In this document: positions 41,237 through 50,594 of the stretch, in pieces
How positions within the stretch are numbered: position 1 is the first letter of the stretch
Layout: the number at the start of each line of letters is the position of its first letter
From: Nitzschia sp. DOCU1
Taxonomy: Eukaryota > Bacillariophyta > Bacillariophyceae > Bacillariales > Bacillariaceae
Assembly: GCA_951394045.1 (NCBI GenBank)
Contig: OX595990.1
Coordinates: forward strand, 2,162,549-2,226,548
Length of the DNA stretch: 64,000 bases
Direction: 5' to 3'
Notes under the pieces: model-generated
The model's database searches: none
Seen by the model: the letters and a program-made list of their open reading frames with translations, nothing else
What the model was told of the DNA's origin: nothing
Made by a program: the position numbers and the translations under genes

Positions 41237-42317
41237 CTACGGAAAATGCATGCGAATCGAATATTAATAGTGAATGCTATATTCACGATTTTGTTTACAT
41301 AATTGCAAGTAAATAGAAGTACCTCCTCAGTAGTATGGTGCTATTGCAGGAGCCAGAACAATCCATCATTCTTCCGTCGCATCTCCTCATACGCTTCACA
41401 GTAGAACAAAGATTGACCAAGGATGATTGGAAAAGGGAATATACACTACAATCAGTAGGCCAGAGATCTCGTGGAGGCTAGATTGGAAGCAAATCAACAG
41501 GTATGGGGAAGTGAGCTTGTCTACTACAGTGGCTGCACAGATTTGCTGCAGTCATCCGGCATAGCAAATTGGATATATCTAATAACGTAAGACAATGTAG
41601 TGCCAACAAGCATACCTGGTGCTTCGTTCGTGACTTTCCCTCGGCAACAGTGAAGAAGAAAAGGGGCACTAGTCAATCAATACCGTTCGAGATTCAGGCT
41701 ATAACATCTTTTATCTCGCTGGAAAGACTTTCTTATTTATTTTATAAAATATAGACGCAAAGCCAATGTTGTATGAAGGGATACTGTAGGCTTTGACCAT
41801 TTTCGAACTTATTACCATGTATTTATTACCGACAGGATTAGTTAAGCCCTCATTCAGCATCATCTCTTCTTCCGCGAACATATTGATTAATATTTACACA
41901 GTTCTGTAGCGGATGGAATTCCGGGAGGTTCAATTAATGAAAGCGAGCGAACCAGTCCGGCCACTACTCCAATGAGGTATCGGACGATTCCTTCTGCTCC
42001 TTTCCCTCTTCCCGAAGTGATATCCAGCAAGCGATCCCCTTTTCGATGGCTTCCACCGGTAGTAAATAAAGGGAGTTGACCGAGTAGAAATGTGTGGGAT
42101 GGCACTTGCGAGCGGCTAGCATTGTAGCAACTTCGTTCTTTCGATCTCGTACCTTCACATCAATTCGTACCCATTAAACGACAGCGCCCTGCTCCGCCCT
42201 GTTTCCGACCGGGTATTTTGAAACGGAGGTTCCAAGTGCTTCAACCCAAATTACCACACAATTATCTCTACACAACCGAACCACGGCTGATATCTTATCA
42301 TAATTTCTCCTAAAAAG
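41237..42317. other. Intergenic between cluster genes A and B
   Basis: This 1.08-kb stretch is partly AT-rich around 41700-41900. Short ORFs on the minus strand at 41478-42158 lack ATG starts or family features. No gene is called. Confidence 0.5.
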
Positions 42318-44552
42318 ATGATGCTGGATGAAAATTTAAACGGAGATGGGTCGCATCGATTCGATCGTAGTCGTTTCGACGCCAAGCTGCACAACTTCGA
42401 AAAAGAAGTGCTAGGCTTTAACGAAAGCGGCGACTGCATTCTCGATGGAACCAAAAGTAACGATGATGACATTCTTTCCCTGGATGACTCAATCACAGAC
42501 TCTACCACAGGTGCGGAAAAGAAGACCGCTATGCAATCATATGGGGGTGGGGCACTCGAAAAAACGCTGATGCTTTCGCCAGTCAAGCGTGTCAAGAACC
42601 CAGGGGAGCAACTCAAGTCGCCAAAGTCAGGGCGCGGTAGAGGGCTTGGGCTTGCGAGATTCTTAAAGGCACAAAGCCCTCAAAGCCAACACGACAAAAT
42701 GGAAGGTGGCATGCCTGGATTGGAACCAATCTGGCAATACAGTGACATCATGTCGGTGGGCGCGTCTGTTGCCGCCAAGCCGCACAGTGGCTACGACGAT
42801 GACGATCAGCATACAGTTGGTGGAAGGTCAGCATACACATACCATCCCGCGTCCAGTGGTGGTGGTGTTGCCAAGCCAGCTAGCCCTCGCAGCAAGAGTA
42901 ATATTTTATGGGATCGCGCTACAAAGACAATTGCTGCGGTCTCAAAGGCAGGAGATGAAAATCAACAACACTGGTCGTCGTCGGCCTCTGTTTCGTTCCC
43001 TGTAAAGCCTTCGGGCAAGCCCAAAAGATCGATGTCTCTGGATCTTGCGGCTAGATCTTCTTCCTCATTTCATGGAGAAACCCCTTCGTCTTCCATGAAA
43101 TCACCAGGAGGAGGCAAAAGTCCCCGCAGAAAATTGAAAAAAGGACTCAATGACCGGCTCTCCCAGTCGGAGCATATGGCTTTGAAGGCGCCCTCCACAC
43201 CACTCGTCTCGCCATCCGGCAAATCCAGAATTAAAATGCCCTCCAAGGCCGCCAGTCTTAGGGATGTCAATACTGGGCTAACTGCGATCACTTTGCGGGA
43301 AACTGGTACGGAGAAGGCGGTCAGAGAAGCAATCACAGGAGTTAAGAAAAAGAAAAAAGTTGTCAAGAAGTCCAAGTCGATGGTTGAGCCGATTATTGCA
43401 AACATGGAAGAGGTTCAACAGAAATCGCCTGGTGGTAATAATGACGGCGGAGATGAAATTGGAGCAAAAACGAAGAAAAAGCGTTCCATGTCGCTAAGTC
43501 GCGTCGGTCTCTACGAACCAGAGCCCGCAGATCCGGCAAAGGCGAAGGATCCATCCAAGCGGCGGGGAGGAAAACGAGACCAGCTCAGTACAAGTGACGT
43601 TCGAAGCTTATCACCGAAAAGAAACAGTTCTGGGGCGAGTCTTCCCGGTGGTAGGCGCATGTCAAGGCGGCAATTGCTCAAGAAGATGGACAGTGAGTCT
43701 GTTATATCGGCGCCTGCTGATACTTCTCCCATGGGATGTCCCGGAGGACGTTCTCTTTCTCCCCGGCCTGGTAGAAATTCCATTTCTCAGTTGCCACGTC
43801 GAGGAGACTCGCGACGAAACCTTCTCAACGGGAGTCTGCACCAGCCAAACGTAGACCGCGTACCCACGGGAGACGAATTGTCGCGATCCGCCCGAAGTGC
43901 GGTAGAAGATCAGCAACACGTGTTGACTTCGCCTGGGAAACTCCCGCGCCGTGGGGATGCAAAGAGAAATCTCAACAGTGGCAGTTCACCGTTGTCCGCC
44001 AAGTCACCTCGGCGTCTTGTTTCCACCACCGTGGTCTGCCGTGACCCAGAAGATCGCAATGCTCTTGTCAAACGAATCGAGAGCGTCAACAGTTTCTTTG
44101 GAAAGGCAAATGGGGAAATCGGGTCGGCCTATCCTAGCGTGAGCCAACGGCATCTTATGGGGGACGATGATAACGAAGAAGAGCCAAAGAAGCCAGAAAG
44201 CATTCGACGAAAGAGCAAAAGCCACAATCAAAGCGTGAGCCAACGCCCACCGCTGGTAGACGAAGATAACGAAGGAGAGCCAAATAAACCAGAAATCATT
44301 CGACGAAAGACCAAAAGCCACAGTAATCATAGCACGAGCCAACGGCGCCTTGTGGTAGACGATGATAAAGAAGGGGGACCAAAGAAACCAGAAAGTATTC
44401 GACGAAAGAGCAAGAGCCACAGTCATATTGTGAGCCTACGGCATGTGCCGGTAGACGAAGATAAAGAAGAAGAACCAAAGAAACCAGAAAGCATTCGACG
44501 AAAAAGCAAGAGCCACAAACCGAAGTCGGTTCGTAACCTGGAAGCCTCATAA
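42318..44552 (+). CDS. Basic Ser/Lys-rich disordered protein with LSxSEH motif and C-terminal repeats (cluster gene B)
   Basis: The 744 residues start at the first of two tandem ATGs. There is no recognised domain. A short ordered-looking start (SRFDAKLHNFEKEVLGF) is followed by low-complexity sequence rich in Ser, Lys, Arg and Pro with many RSMSL-type sites. DRLSQSEHM (L at residue 281) matches the motif of gene A. Related versions are KRDQLSTSDV and GDELSRSARS. Gly/Arg-rich blocks (LPRRGDSRRNL, LPRRGDAKRNL) repeat. The last 130 residues are four tandem 32-33-residue units built on DDDNEEEPKKPESIRRKSKS. Charge pattern and composition suggest nuclear or nucleic-acid/chromatin association, which is inference only. 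Confidence 0.7.
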   Translation: MMLDENLNGDGSHRFDRSRFDAKLHNFEKEVLGFNESGDCILDGTKSNDDDILSLDDSITDSTTGAEKKTAMQSYGGGALEKTLMLSPVKRVKNPGEQLKSPKSGRGRGLGLARFLKAQSPQSQHDKMEGGMPGLEPIWQYSDIMSVGASVAAKPHSGYDDDDQHTVGGRSAYTYHPASSGGGVAKPASPRSKSNILWDRATKTIAAVSKAGDENQQHWSSSASVSFPVKPSGKPKRSMSLDLAARSSSSFHGETPSSSMKSPGGGKSPRRKLKKGLNDRLSQSEHMALKAPSTPLVSPSGKSRIKMPSKAASLRDVNTGLTAITLRETGTEKAVREAITGVKKKKKVVKKSKSMVEPIIANMEEVQQKSPGGNNDGGDEIGAKTKKKRSMSLSRVGLYEPEPADPAKAKDPSKRRGGKRDQLSTSDVRSLSPKRNSSGASLPGGRRMSRRQLLKKMDSESVISAPADTSPMGCPGGRSLSPRPGRNSISQLPRRGDSRRNLLNGSLHQPNVDRVPTGDELSRSARSAVEDQQHVLTSPGKLPRRGDAKRNLNSGSSPLSAKSPRRLVSTTVVCRDPEDRNALVKRIESVNSFFGKANGEIGSAYPSVSQRHLMGDDDNEEEPKKPESIRRKSKSHNQSVSQRPPLVDEDNEGEPNKPEIIRRKTKSHSNHSTSQRRLVVDDDKEGGPKKPESIRRKSKSHSHIVSLRHVPVDEDKEEEPKKPESIRRKSKSHKPKSVRNLEAS
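44136..44522. repeat. Coding tandem repeat, 96-99 bp x 4
   Basis: Units start at 44136, 44232, 44331 and 44427. Each encodes a serine-based VSQR-like head, an acidic block and the basic block KPESIRRKSKS in cluster gene B. The units have diverged by substitution but stay in frame. Confidence 0.9.
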
Positions 44553-45014
44553 AAGGTACATTTTCGGGGGCTTGCGGGGTTGCTGCAAGGTATGATAGCC
44601 ATAGTTGCATCATTTTTCAACTTTGGATTGACTTAGCATAGAACCGGTCCGCGGCTTTCGTCCGGCTTGCTACAATATCAACCACTATCCCGTGGCAACT
44701 AGGATGTTTCCAGTCTTTTTATCAAATGCACAGGGCGACCGGAAGCCAACAACGCAGGACAACATCAAGAAAATTGATATTCTAATATAATGTAACATGT
44801 TGGCAGGAAGGGCGATTTCTGTAGTGCCAAGACTTGCGTACGAAAACTCCTGCTATCAGGCATGAAACTCTCATTCTTGCATGCAATTTCAACAAAGTCA
44901 AAACTGATCATTTCTGTGCCGTCATTCGCAAAGCATTCCTACACGCATCATGGAACTCCAAAATTTCCCCCTCTCGCCTTGCGCCATCTCTGCTTGAAAA
45001 GGACTTTCACCCCT
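44553..45014. other. Convergent 3' region of cluster gene B and the selenoprotein
   Basis: This must hold the selenoprotein 3' UTR on the minus strand, where a SECIS element is expected. By eye, the best candidate lies at about 44850-44930. It is weak: ATGA followed by GGCA..GAAA, pairing with TTTC..TGCC, then TGAT, but with an unusually long loop. Confidence 0.3.
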
Positions 45015-45449
45015 CTAGTCCTCCAAATCGAATTCTTCCTTCAAATCTTCACAATTTGCTTGGATTTCCTGAATCGATGATCGTCGCTTATCGGCGTATT
45101 TGCGGAATAGGTTTTGTTGTCGACCACTCCAGACATCCATTTTGGCACCATTGAGCTCGGCCTTGATTACAACCTTGACTGGATATTGATCAATTCGATT
45201 CTCAATGATTTCAGCATCAGGAAACACCGCTTTTACGGCATCGCGTGCCGTGGTGAATTCCTGCTTCCCCCCGTCTCAGTTACGGCACTGTCCCATCCAT
45301 CGGAATAATTCAACGACGACGAAGGAGAAACATCAGTGTCAGTCGAGTCCAAAATCGTTGAAATTGGGAAATTCTTCTGCTCACATCAACTCCGTACAGA
45401 TCACAAATGGACAACTTACGTAGGTGATGGTAAACTTTGGTTGGGGCAT
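45015..45449 (-). CDS. Rdx-family (SelW/SelH-like) selenoprotein, CxxU, 2 exons, in-frame TGA
   Basis: The exons are complement 45420-45449 and 45015-45287, with a 132-nt GTAAGT...CAG intron. The product has 100 residues. Exon 1 gives MPQPKFTITY. Exon 2 opens directly with Cys-Arg-Asn-TGA (TGA at 45276-45278), then DGGKQEFTTARDAVKAVFP, and runs open to TAG. A first beta strand followed at once by CxxU, a helix, then VKVVIKAELNGAKMDVWSG and a basic tail is the layout of the thioredoxin-like Rdx family (SelW, SelT, SelH), whose CxxU is the redox centre. The frame is open except for the TGA exactly at the U position (residue 14), and the splice is phase 0. A role in thiol redox is inferred from the family. 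It has no targeting peptide. Confidence 0.8.
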
Positions 45450-46504
45450 CTTGCTTGATGGTAGACTAATGTTATGAGATGATCGTTTGGCCAGTTGGCA
45501 ATCGTATCGTACTGCCGAAGAAACACGGAGAGAAAAGCGAGACAACATAGGCCAAAGGCGTTTTCTCGTTTTGTGGGCGTCGGAAAAGGAAGGCGAAAAT
45601 GGGAATGCCGCGATTCCTTCTGTCGCACCGGCATCGTTGGCTCGCAGGCGCGCGTCCACCGCTGCGTGTGGGGGGATCTCTCGTCTCTCTCTTTTCGGAG
45701 GAATAGGTCTTTTGAAGTCGAATTGGTCGGCTACGTCTGCAACCTAAAAGTCGAAGGAGTCGCATACTCTCCGTAGGCCGGCGAAACACGGGCAAACGAT
45801 TTCCCGCTGTGAGGCCTTTCACCAATCATCAACTGTGAGCAACGTCGGAAGTGGAAGCCATCGCATGACCAAGATGATCAGCGGCACGGTCGTGACAGGA
45901 ATCATTAATAAAGAGATACTTATAAAAGTCACAGGAGTCACAAGCTGGGGACGAAGAACCAGCGAAGTTTTAGCAAACGAAAGGTTTTAGCGCCTGGATT
46001 GTTGAAGATGTTGAATTTTGTCAGAGGAATAAGGAGAACCAAAACGTGTTTTATGCAAGATCCATGGGCACAAGTTTTTGCAAAATCATTCGTGATTGTA
46101 AGGCTTCGCGATGTCCGAGGAAGTATCAAGGGTCATATACTGTCCGAGTTTGGACATTTGTATTCAATCCGTTTCATAAGCCTGATATGAGCGCAACTAC
46201 CACCACGTGGTGTTGCGTTCTATTGTTCCGTAGCAAACAAGAACCCGATAACCAGACTGTGTTCGCTCAGGCACATGCAAGCAGTTTGGTCACCGAGTAT
46301 GATACTATCTTCCAGATGCAAGCAAAACAGGCCAGCTTATGTGCACTCTTCATGCAAGCCTCCATGTGCATGATTCCTTCATCCAGCAAACTCACACGAC
46401 CTCAGCAGACACAAGCAATAACACAACAACAGCATCTTGGAACAAGGACAGTTTTTGGGTCAGGCTTACCATTGAACAAAACACTTTACACGACAACAGC
46501 CGCA
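45450..46504. other. Divergent upstream region of the selenoprotein and cluster gene C
   Basis: This holds the selenoprotein promoter and the leader of cluster gene C. An open frame continues upstream of 46505 to 46064 (ATG) but reads Cys/Trp-rich and unlike the rest of the protein, so I treat it as leader. No other gene is seen. Confidence 0.5.
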
Positions 46505-48748
46505 ATGCCTCCAGCCGCTCCTGGGTTCCAAGGGGATCACTCCTCTGCCCATGAGTCAACCACCACCTCGTTCGACGTGTTCGGAAATGATCTGGGAGAC
46601 GTCGATATATGGGGCGATGACAAAGCAGATAACACTACTTCCACCGTGGATGCCAGGAATGCTGCGCGCGATGCAATCAACATATCCGAACGAGATTCGG
46701 AGTCCGACCAGAACGTAGACATTGGCCTTCCTCCTCGACGATCATCGTCTAGAGGCAAGATGCCGAGTGCTGAACTCCTTCAGAAACAAGCCAGTCGTCT
46801 GAACCGTCGAACACGTCGACCGTCGTTATCCGATAACATGAATAGTGCAAGTGGACGGAACGTCCCCGATTCCCCTGTTAGGACGAATACAGTGTTCAAT
46901 CTGAATTTGCCTCCCATGACGCCACGAACTCGTGGGCGCAAGCTGGGGTTACCGTTGGCGCCAACACTAGCCCAAGCGGATCCTTCTCCTCCTCCAAAAG
47001 CTAAGACTTTGTCAGTAGCGGAAAAACGGAGGATGCGAAGCGAAGAGCTTCTGTTGGCATCACAGATGGCTTTGGATTTCCACATTGACGCCGACCAGCA
47101 GACTGAACCAGTTGAATTCACGTTAAATGGGGCTGGGGCGGCTGCAGATCATGCGACTGATTTGTTTCAAAACCCTACTTCTCTATTTGATGAGCAAGTG
47201 CCATATAAGAACAGTGAAGGAGCTCGTCATGCGAGAACTTTTTCGGATAGCCAGCTCGCCTTCAACGCACAAGCTATCTTTGCTTCTACGCGAAGCGAGA
47301 GCTTCGAACACCCAAGCGCAATTCCTAGCTTCGCCAACAATGGTCAAGAAAAGTCGAATAAGACGCAAGATATTAGTGTTCCACCGCGCCAAAAAGTCCG
47401 AGAGAGCAGGAAGGATATCGTGGAAGATCTGATGCATCGCCGCGCGCAAAGCCTGCCTCGTAAGAAGAAGAGTCGTCAAAAGAGCTTGCAAGCCAAGATC
47501 CCATCGGACCATCAGGAAAAGCCACCGTGCTCTACTTCTCCGAAATCTCCAAGGCGAAGAACGAGTGACTTTAGTGATGTTCACGATGAGTTACAAAAGC
47601 ATCTCAAAGGTCTTTTCAGTGAAGAGCAAGGTTCCCCAGGGGCTGACATGGGGAAATCGGCTCGTTCGGGAGGCTCAAAGAACTTGCAAGCCAAGATCCC
47701 ATCGGACCATCAGGAAAAGCCACCGCGCTCTACGTCTCCAAAATCTCCAAGGCGAAGGACGAGTGACTTTAGTGATGTTCACGATGAGTTACAAAAGCAT
47801 CTCAAAGGTCTATTCAGTGAAGAGCAAGGTTCCCCAGGGGCCGACATGGGGAAATCGACTCGTTCGGGAGGCTCAAAGTCCAGCAAGAGTCGCCAAAAGA
47901 GCTTGCAAGGCAAGATACCATCGGACAACCAGGAAAAGCCGAGGCGAAGAACGAGTGACCTTGGTAATGTTCATGAAGAGTTGCAGAAGCATCTCAAAAG
48001 TATATTCGCCGCAGAGCAAGGTTCCCCAGTTGGCAGCATGGGGAAATCGACTCATTCGGGAAGCACCAAGTCCACCAGGTCAGGCAGCCGTCGCAGCTTG
48101 ACTTTTTCAAAACAGGATTCTGAAGATGTCGAATCTGCTACTCCTCAGGATTCCGAACCCCCCACGCCTGGTTTTTATCGACGACGCAGAGAACCATACC
48201 AGAAATCGCGTTCGCTCGGCAACAAGGTCGAGCCGCCTGTCATTCGGGGAGACAGTGTTCCGCGAGCAGGCGAGAAGATTCGTTTCATTCGGGGCGCTAG
48301 TCCTGCTCCTAAAGCTGCTGACATCTCCGACTCCAAGTCGCAGGGGGAGAAGTCCTCGAGATCGGCCAAGTCTCGCGAGAGCACCAAATCATCTCCCAGG
48401 TCAGGTCGCCGAGCCTCACTCGAAGATACTGGTGCCTCTACTAAATGCTCCACCAATAGCAGTCCGCGCCGTGGACGAATATCTGCCGGTCCAACAACAC
48501 GAGTCCGGAGCGACGGAAAAAAAGAGTCGTCCCTTGCATGTCCTCCGAGCCCACAGGTCGCCGACGAGACGGCAAGAAGTCTTCGAGCCAGGAGTCCAAG
48601 GGGTGGTAGACGTTCTTCTGACGTTTCTGGGGAACCGGCTACACCTCGAAGCACTACTACGCCGCGGCGGAAGATTCGTTACACGAGAAACTCGGACACA
48701 GATCAGGCCGAATCGCTTCCCCAGGCTCCATCGCTTGACGGGCTGTAG
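46505..48748 (+). CDS. Basic Ser/Arg-rich disordered protein with internal repeats (cluster gene C)
   Basis: I choose the ATG at 46505 (747 residues, MPPAAPGFQGDHSS) because it follows a CA-rich leader; an in-frame ATG at 46064 would add 147 residues of unlike composition. No known domain is seen. After an acidic stretch, most of the protein is Ser/Arg/Lys/Pro-rich with many RRxS sites (RRTSDFSDV, RRASLEDTG, RRSSDVSGE). Three internal units centre on DELQKHLKGLFSEEQGSPGA, a likely amphipathic helix, each followed by MGKSxxSG. It lacks the exact LSxSEH motif of cluster genes A, B and D but shares their composition, strand and spacing. Function unknown. Confidence 0.65.
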   Translation: MPPAAPGFQGDHSSAHESTTTSFDVFGNDLGDVDIWGDDKADNTTSTVDARNAARDAINISERDSESDQNVDIGLPPRRSSSRGKMPSAELLQKQASRLNRRTRRPSLSDNMNSASGRNVPDSPVRTNTVFNLNLPPMTPRTRGRKLGLPLAPTLAQADPSPPPKAKTLSVAEKRRMRSEELLLASQMALDFHIDADQQTEPVEFTLNGAGAAADHATDLFQNPTSLFDEQVPYKNSEGARHARTFSDSQLAFNAQAIFASTRSESFEHPSAIPSFANNGQEKSNKTQDISVPPRQKVRESRKDIVEDLMHRRAQSLPRKKKSRQKSLQAKIPSDHQEKPPCSTSPKSPRRRTSDFSDVHDELQKHLKGLFSEEQGSPGADMGKSARSGGSKNLQAKIPSDHQEKPPRSTSPKSPRRRTSDFSDVHDELQKHLKGLFSEEQGSPGADMGKSTRSGGSKSSKSRQKSLQGKIPSDNQEKPRRRTSDLGNVHEELQKHLKSIFAAEQGSPVGSMGKSTHSGSTKSTRSGSRRSLTFSKQDSEDVESATPQDSEPPTPGFYRRRREPYQKSRSLGNKVEPPVIRGDSVPRAGEKIRFIRGASPAPKAADISDSKSQGEKSSRSAKSRESTKSSPRSGRRASLEDTGASTKCSTNSSPRRGRISAGPTTRVRSDGKKESSLACPPSPQVADETARSLRARSPRGGRRSSDVSGEPATPRSTTTPRRKIRYTRNSDTDQAESLPQAPSLDGL
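47485..48076. repeat. Coding tandem repeat, 198-219 bp x 3
   Basis: Units start with CTTGCAAG at 47485, 47683 and 47902. The first two are almost identical; the third is diverged and lacks about 10 codons. Each encodes AKIPSDHQEKP, an RRRTSD site and the helix DELQKHLKGLF. Confidence 0.9.
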
Positions 48749-49832
48749 GGAAAGTCGACCCGATATGTTTTGAATCCATCGAATTGATTATGAGGAATCG
48801 CCAAAACTGGCTTTTACTTGTTTTGGTGAAGATTTCTGAAGAGAAGTTGACCTGCTGGCGAGGCCTTTTGGAAGAGTCATGGGGAAAATACTCGCAGTAA
48901 CTCACTAATCGTTACGTTGGTTTGGACTGTCGCTACTGTTTGCTAGAGAACGTGCTGGTATCACGGGAACCATAGACCCTACCCGGTCAGCGTTAGTTAC
49001 TTACTGCTCTGGACTGATGCCAATAATCTGGACTGATACAAAGAGCGAATACCTCAATTATCACACAAAATGAAAGGACGATTCGTTCCATTTCAATAAT
49101 TGTGGATCGCGACTACGGTCTATTAAGACAGCAGTCATAGGGGTGAGTTTTTCTTCTGGTCAGCCACCCTCATTGTAGAAGCAACTTGACTTAAGCTTTT
49201 CTCTCTATTTTCTATTTGCACTGCCGGTGATCGCCTGTTGCAGATCATCTGACACGGGTCTATGCCTTGATCCAACCCTTGTTTCGAACTTTTGTAGCAT
49301 TCATCAGAGTAATCGAAATCGAAGATGCTCCTGTTGTTTCATTACCGGGTATGACTGCATTAATTCGTACGGTACTCAAGTTCTTTATGCATCATATATT
49401 TCTATGGTCATTTGCACAAACCATATGTCCGTTGTGGGATATTCCCTTCTCAAATGGAGCGTTAAATAGCAAGTGACATTATTGCCTCGGCCGGTAGTCG
49501 ATGACGCGGCCGGATTACAGGAAGAGAATCTCCCGGCCGGTCAAATTGCAAACGAAATCCACACATCAGCCATTGCGAAACTCAGTGCTGGCGGGTATTA
49601 TCCACTGTTGTTTATTTAACAGATACCACAGGTGTGAGATTAGAAAAACCCCGAACACCGTCTCTCAAATCTACCGGTAGAGAATAGTTTCTCTAATAGT
49701 GCTCCCTCGCATTACCAGCAGCGACTGCAGATCACAAATTATTGCGTCCCCTTCACAAGCAAGAACAAGACCAGGACGCCACTCAAGTGGATCTGAAAAC
49801 TTCGTCAACCATCCAGAGTTTTACGAAACAAG
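48749..49832. other. Intergenic between cluster genes C and D
   Basis: No supported gene is present. Three CGGCCGG heptamers fall within 53 bp (49488, 49507, 49534), about 300 bp upstream of cluster gene D, and may be regulatory. Confidence 0.45.
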
Positions 49833-50540
49833 ATGCTAGTTCAAACGATCGAACTATCCCCAGCAACGGAGGCGTTCCATGTTTCTCAACTTTCATTCGG
49901 TTCATTCGGTGATGGTTGGGATGAACAATCTTTCGGCGAAGAGACTGATTCAGACGAAGATGAAAATCATCATAGTCAACTCGCAAGCGATTCGATTCGG
50001 ACTGCTTGCGATTGTATTGATGATGCTCTTGCGCTTTTGAATGACAGCCCACTTGATGAGGCAAAGCCGAAAGTGCATCGGCTCGCATCGATACCGGCCA
50101 TGTACTTTGACACGACGCCTCTAGGTCGGTCCCGAAGATCCTGTGATGTGAGCTCAAAATTCAGGCTCTTGAGGTCTCAGAGTCATGAAAGTCATGATAG
50201 ATTTCAACTTTCGAAAAGCGAGCACATTAGCCGATCGTTCAGAGCACCGAGGCGCCCCAGCGATCCTTCAGAAGGATCGGAAAGAGTTAAGAAAGACCCC
50301 ACCTTCCCAGCAGGAAGCTCGCATCCTGGTTTGGATGCCTCCCAGAGTTCTCATCGCGATGTCATGCTTAGTCCACCGTGCCGAACCAGGTCAGGTTCTC
50401 GAGGATCGACCAACACTTTGAGTACTACCTCAGCCCATCGTGTTCTGCTCCTCGGTTCTGGTGAACTATCTTCAAGTGAACACCTCAAACGAAGGTTACC
50501 AACAACTCCAAGACCAACTCATAGATCAAGTCATAGATAA
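49833..50540 (+). CDS. Ser-rich protein with two LSxSEH motifs (cluster gene D)
   Basis: The 235 residues start at the first ATG. The N-terminus is acidic (ETDSDEDENHH) with one predicted helix (SIRTACDCIDDALALLND). The rest is basic and Ser-rich. FQLSKSEHI (L at residue 126) and GELSSSEHL (L at 212) match the motif of cluster genes A and B. RSRRSCDVSSKFRLLRSQS contains tandem basophilic kinase-type sites. There is no signal peptide or membrane segment. It is convergent with the WDR74-like gene, with 54 bp between the stops. Function unknown; the shared motif suggests a common partner with A and B. Confidence 0.65.
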   Translation: MLVQTIELSPATEAFHVSQLSFGSFGDGWDEQSFGEETDSDEDENHHSQLASDSIRTACDCIDDALALLNDSPLDEAKPKVHRLASIPAMYFDTTPLGRSRRSCDVSSKFRLLRSQSHESHDRFQLSKSEHISRSFRAPRRPSDPSEGSERVKKDPTFPAGSSHPGLDASQSSHRDVMLSPPCRTRSGSRGSTNTLSTTSAHRVLLLGSGELSSSEHLKRRLPTTPRPTHRSSHR

Positions 50541-50594
50541 AGATTTTGCAAATAAACATCCCATCTACATTTATACAGTACCCCGCTTCTGTAC

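Noticed and set aside
41887..42158. Small minus-strand ORFs upstream of cluster gene B
   Set aside because: Starts are GTG or internal, there is no family signature, and composition is that of the surrounding spacer.
46064..46504. N-terminal extension of cluster gene C
   Set aside because: The frame is open, but composition (Cys, Trp, few Ser/Arg) is unlike the protein, and a CA-rich leader precedes the ATG at 46505. Transcript data could overturn this.
47565..48101. 178-codon plus-strand ORF inside cluster gene C
   Set aside because: It is an out-of-frame shadow of the internal repeats; the +1 frame repeats only because the unit is a multiple of three.
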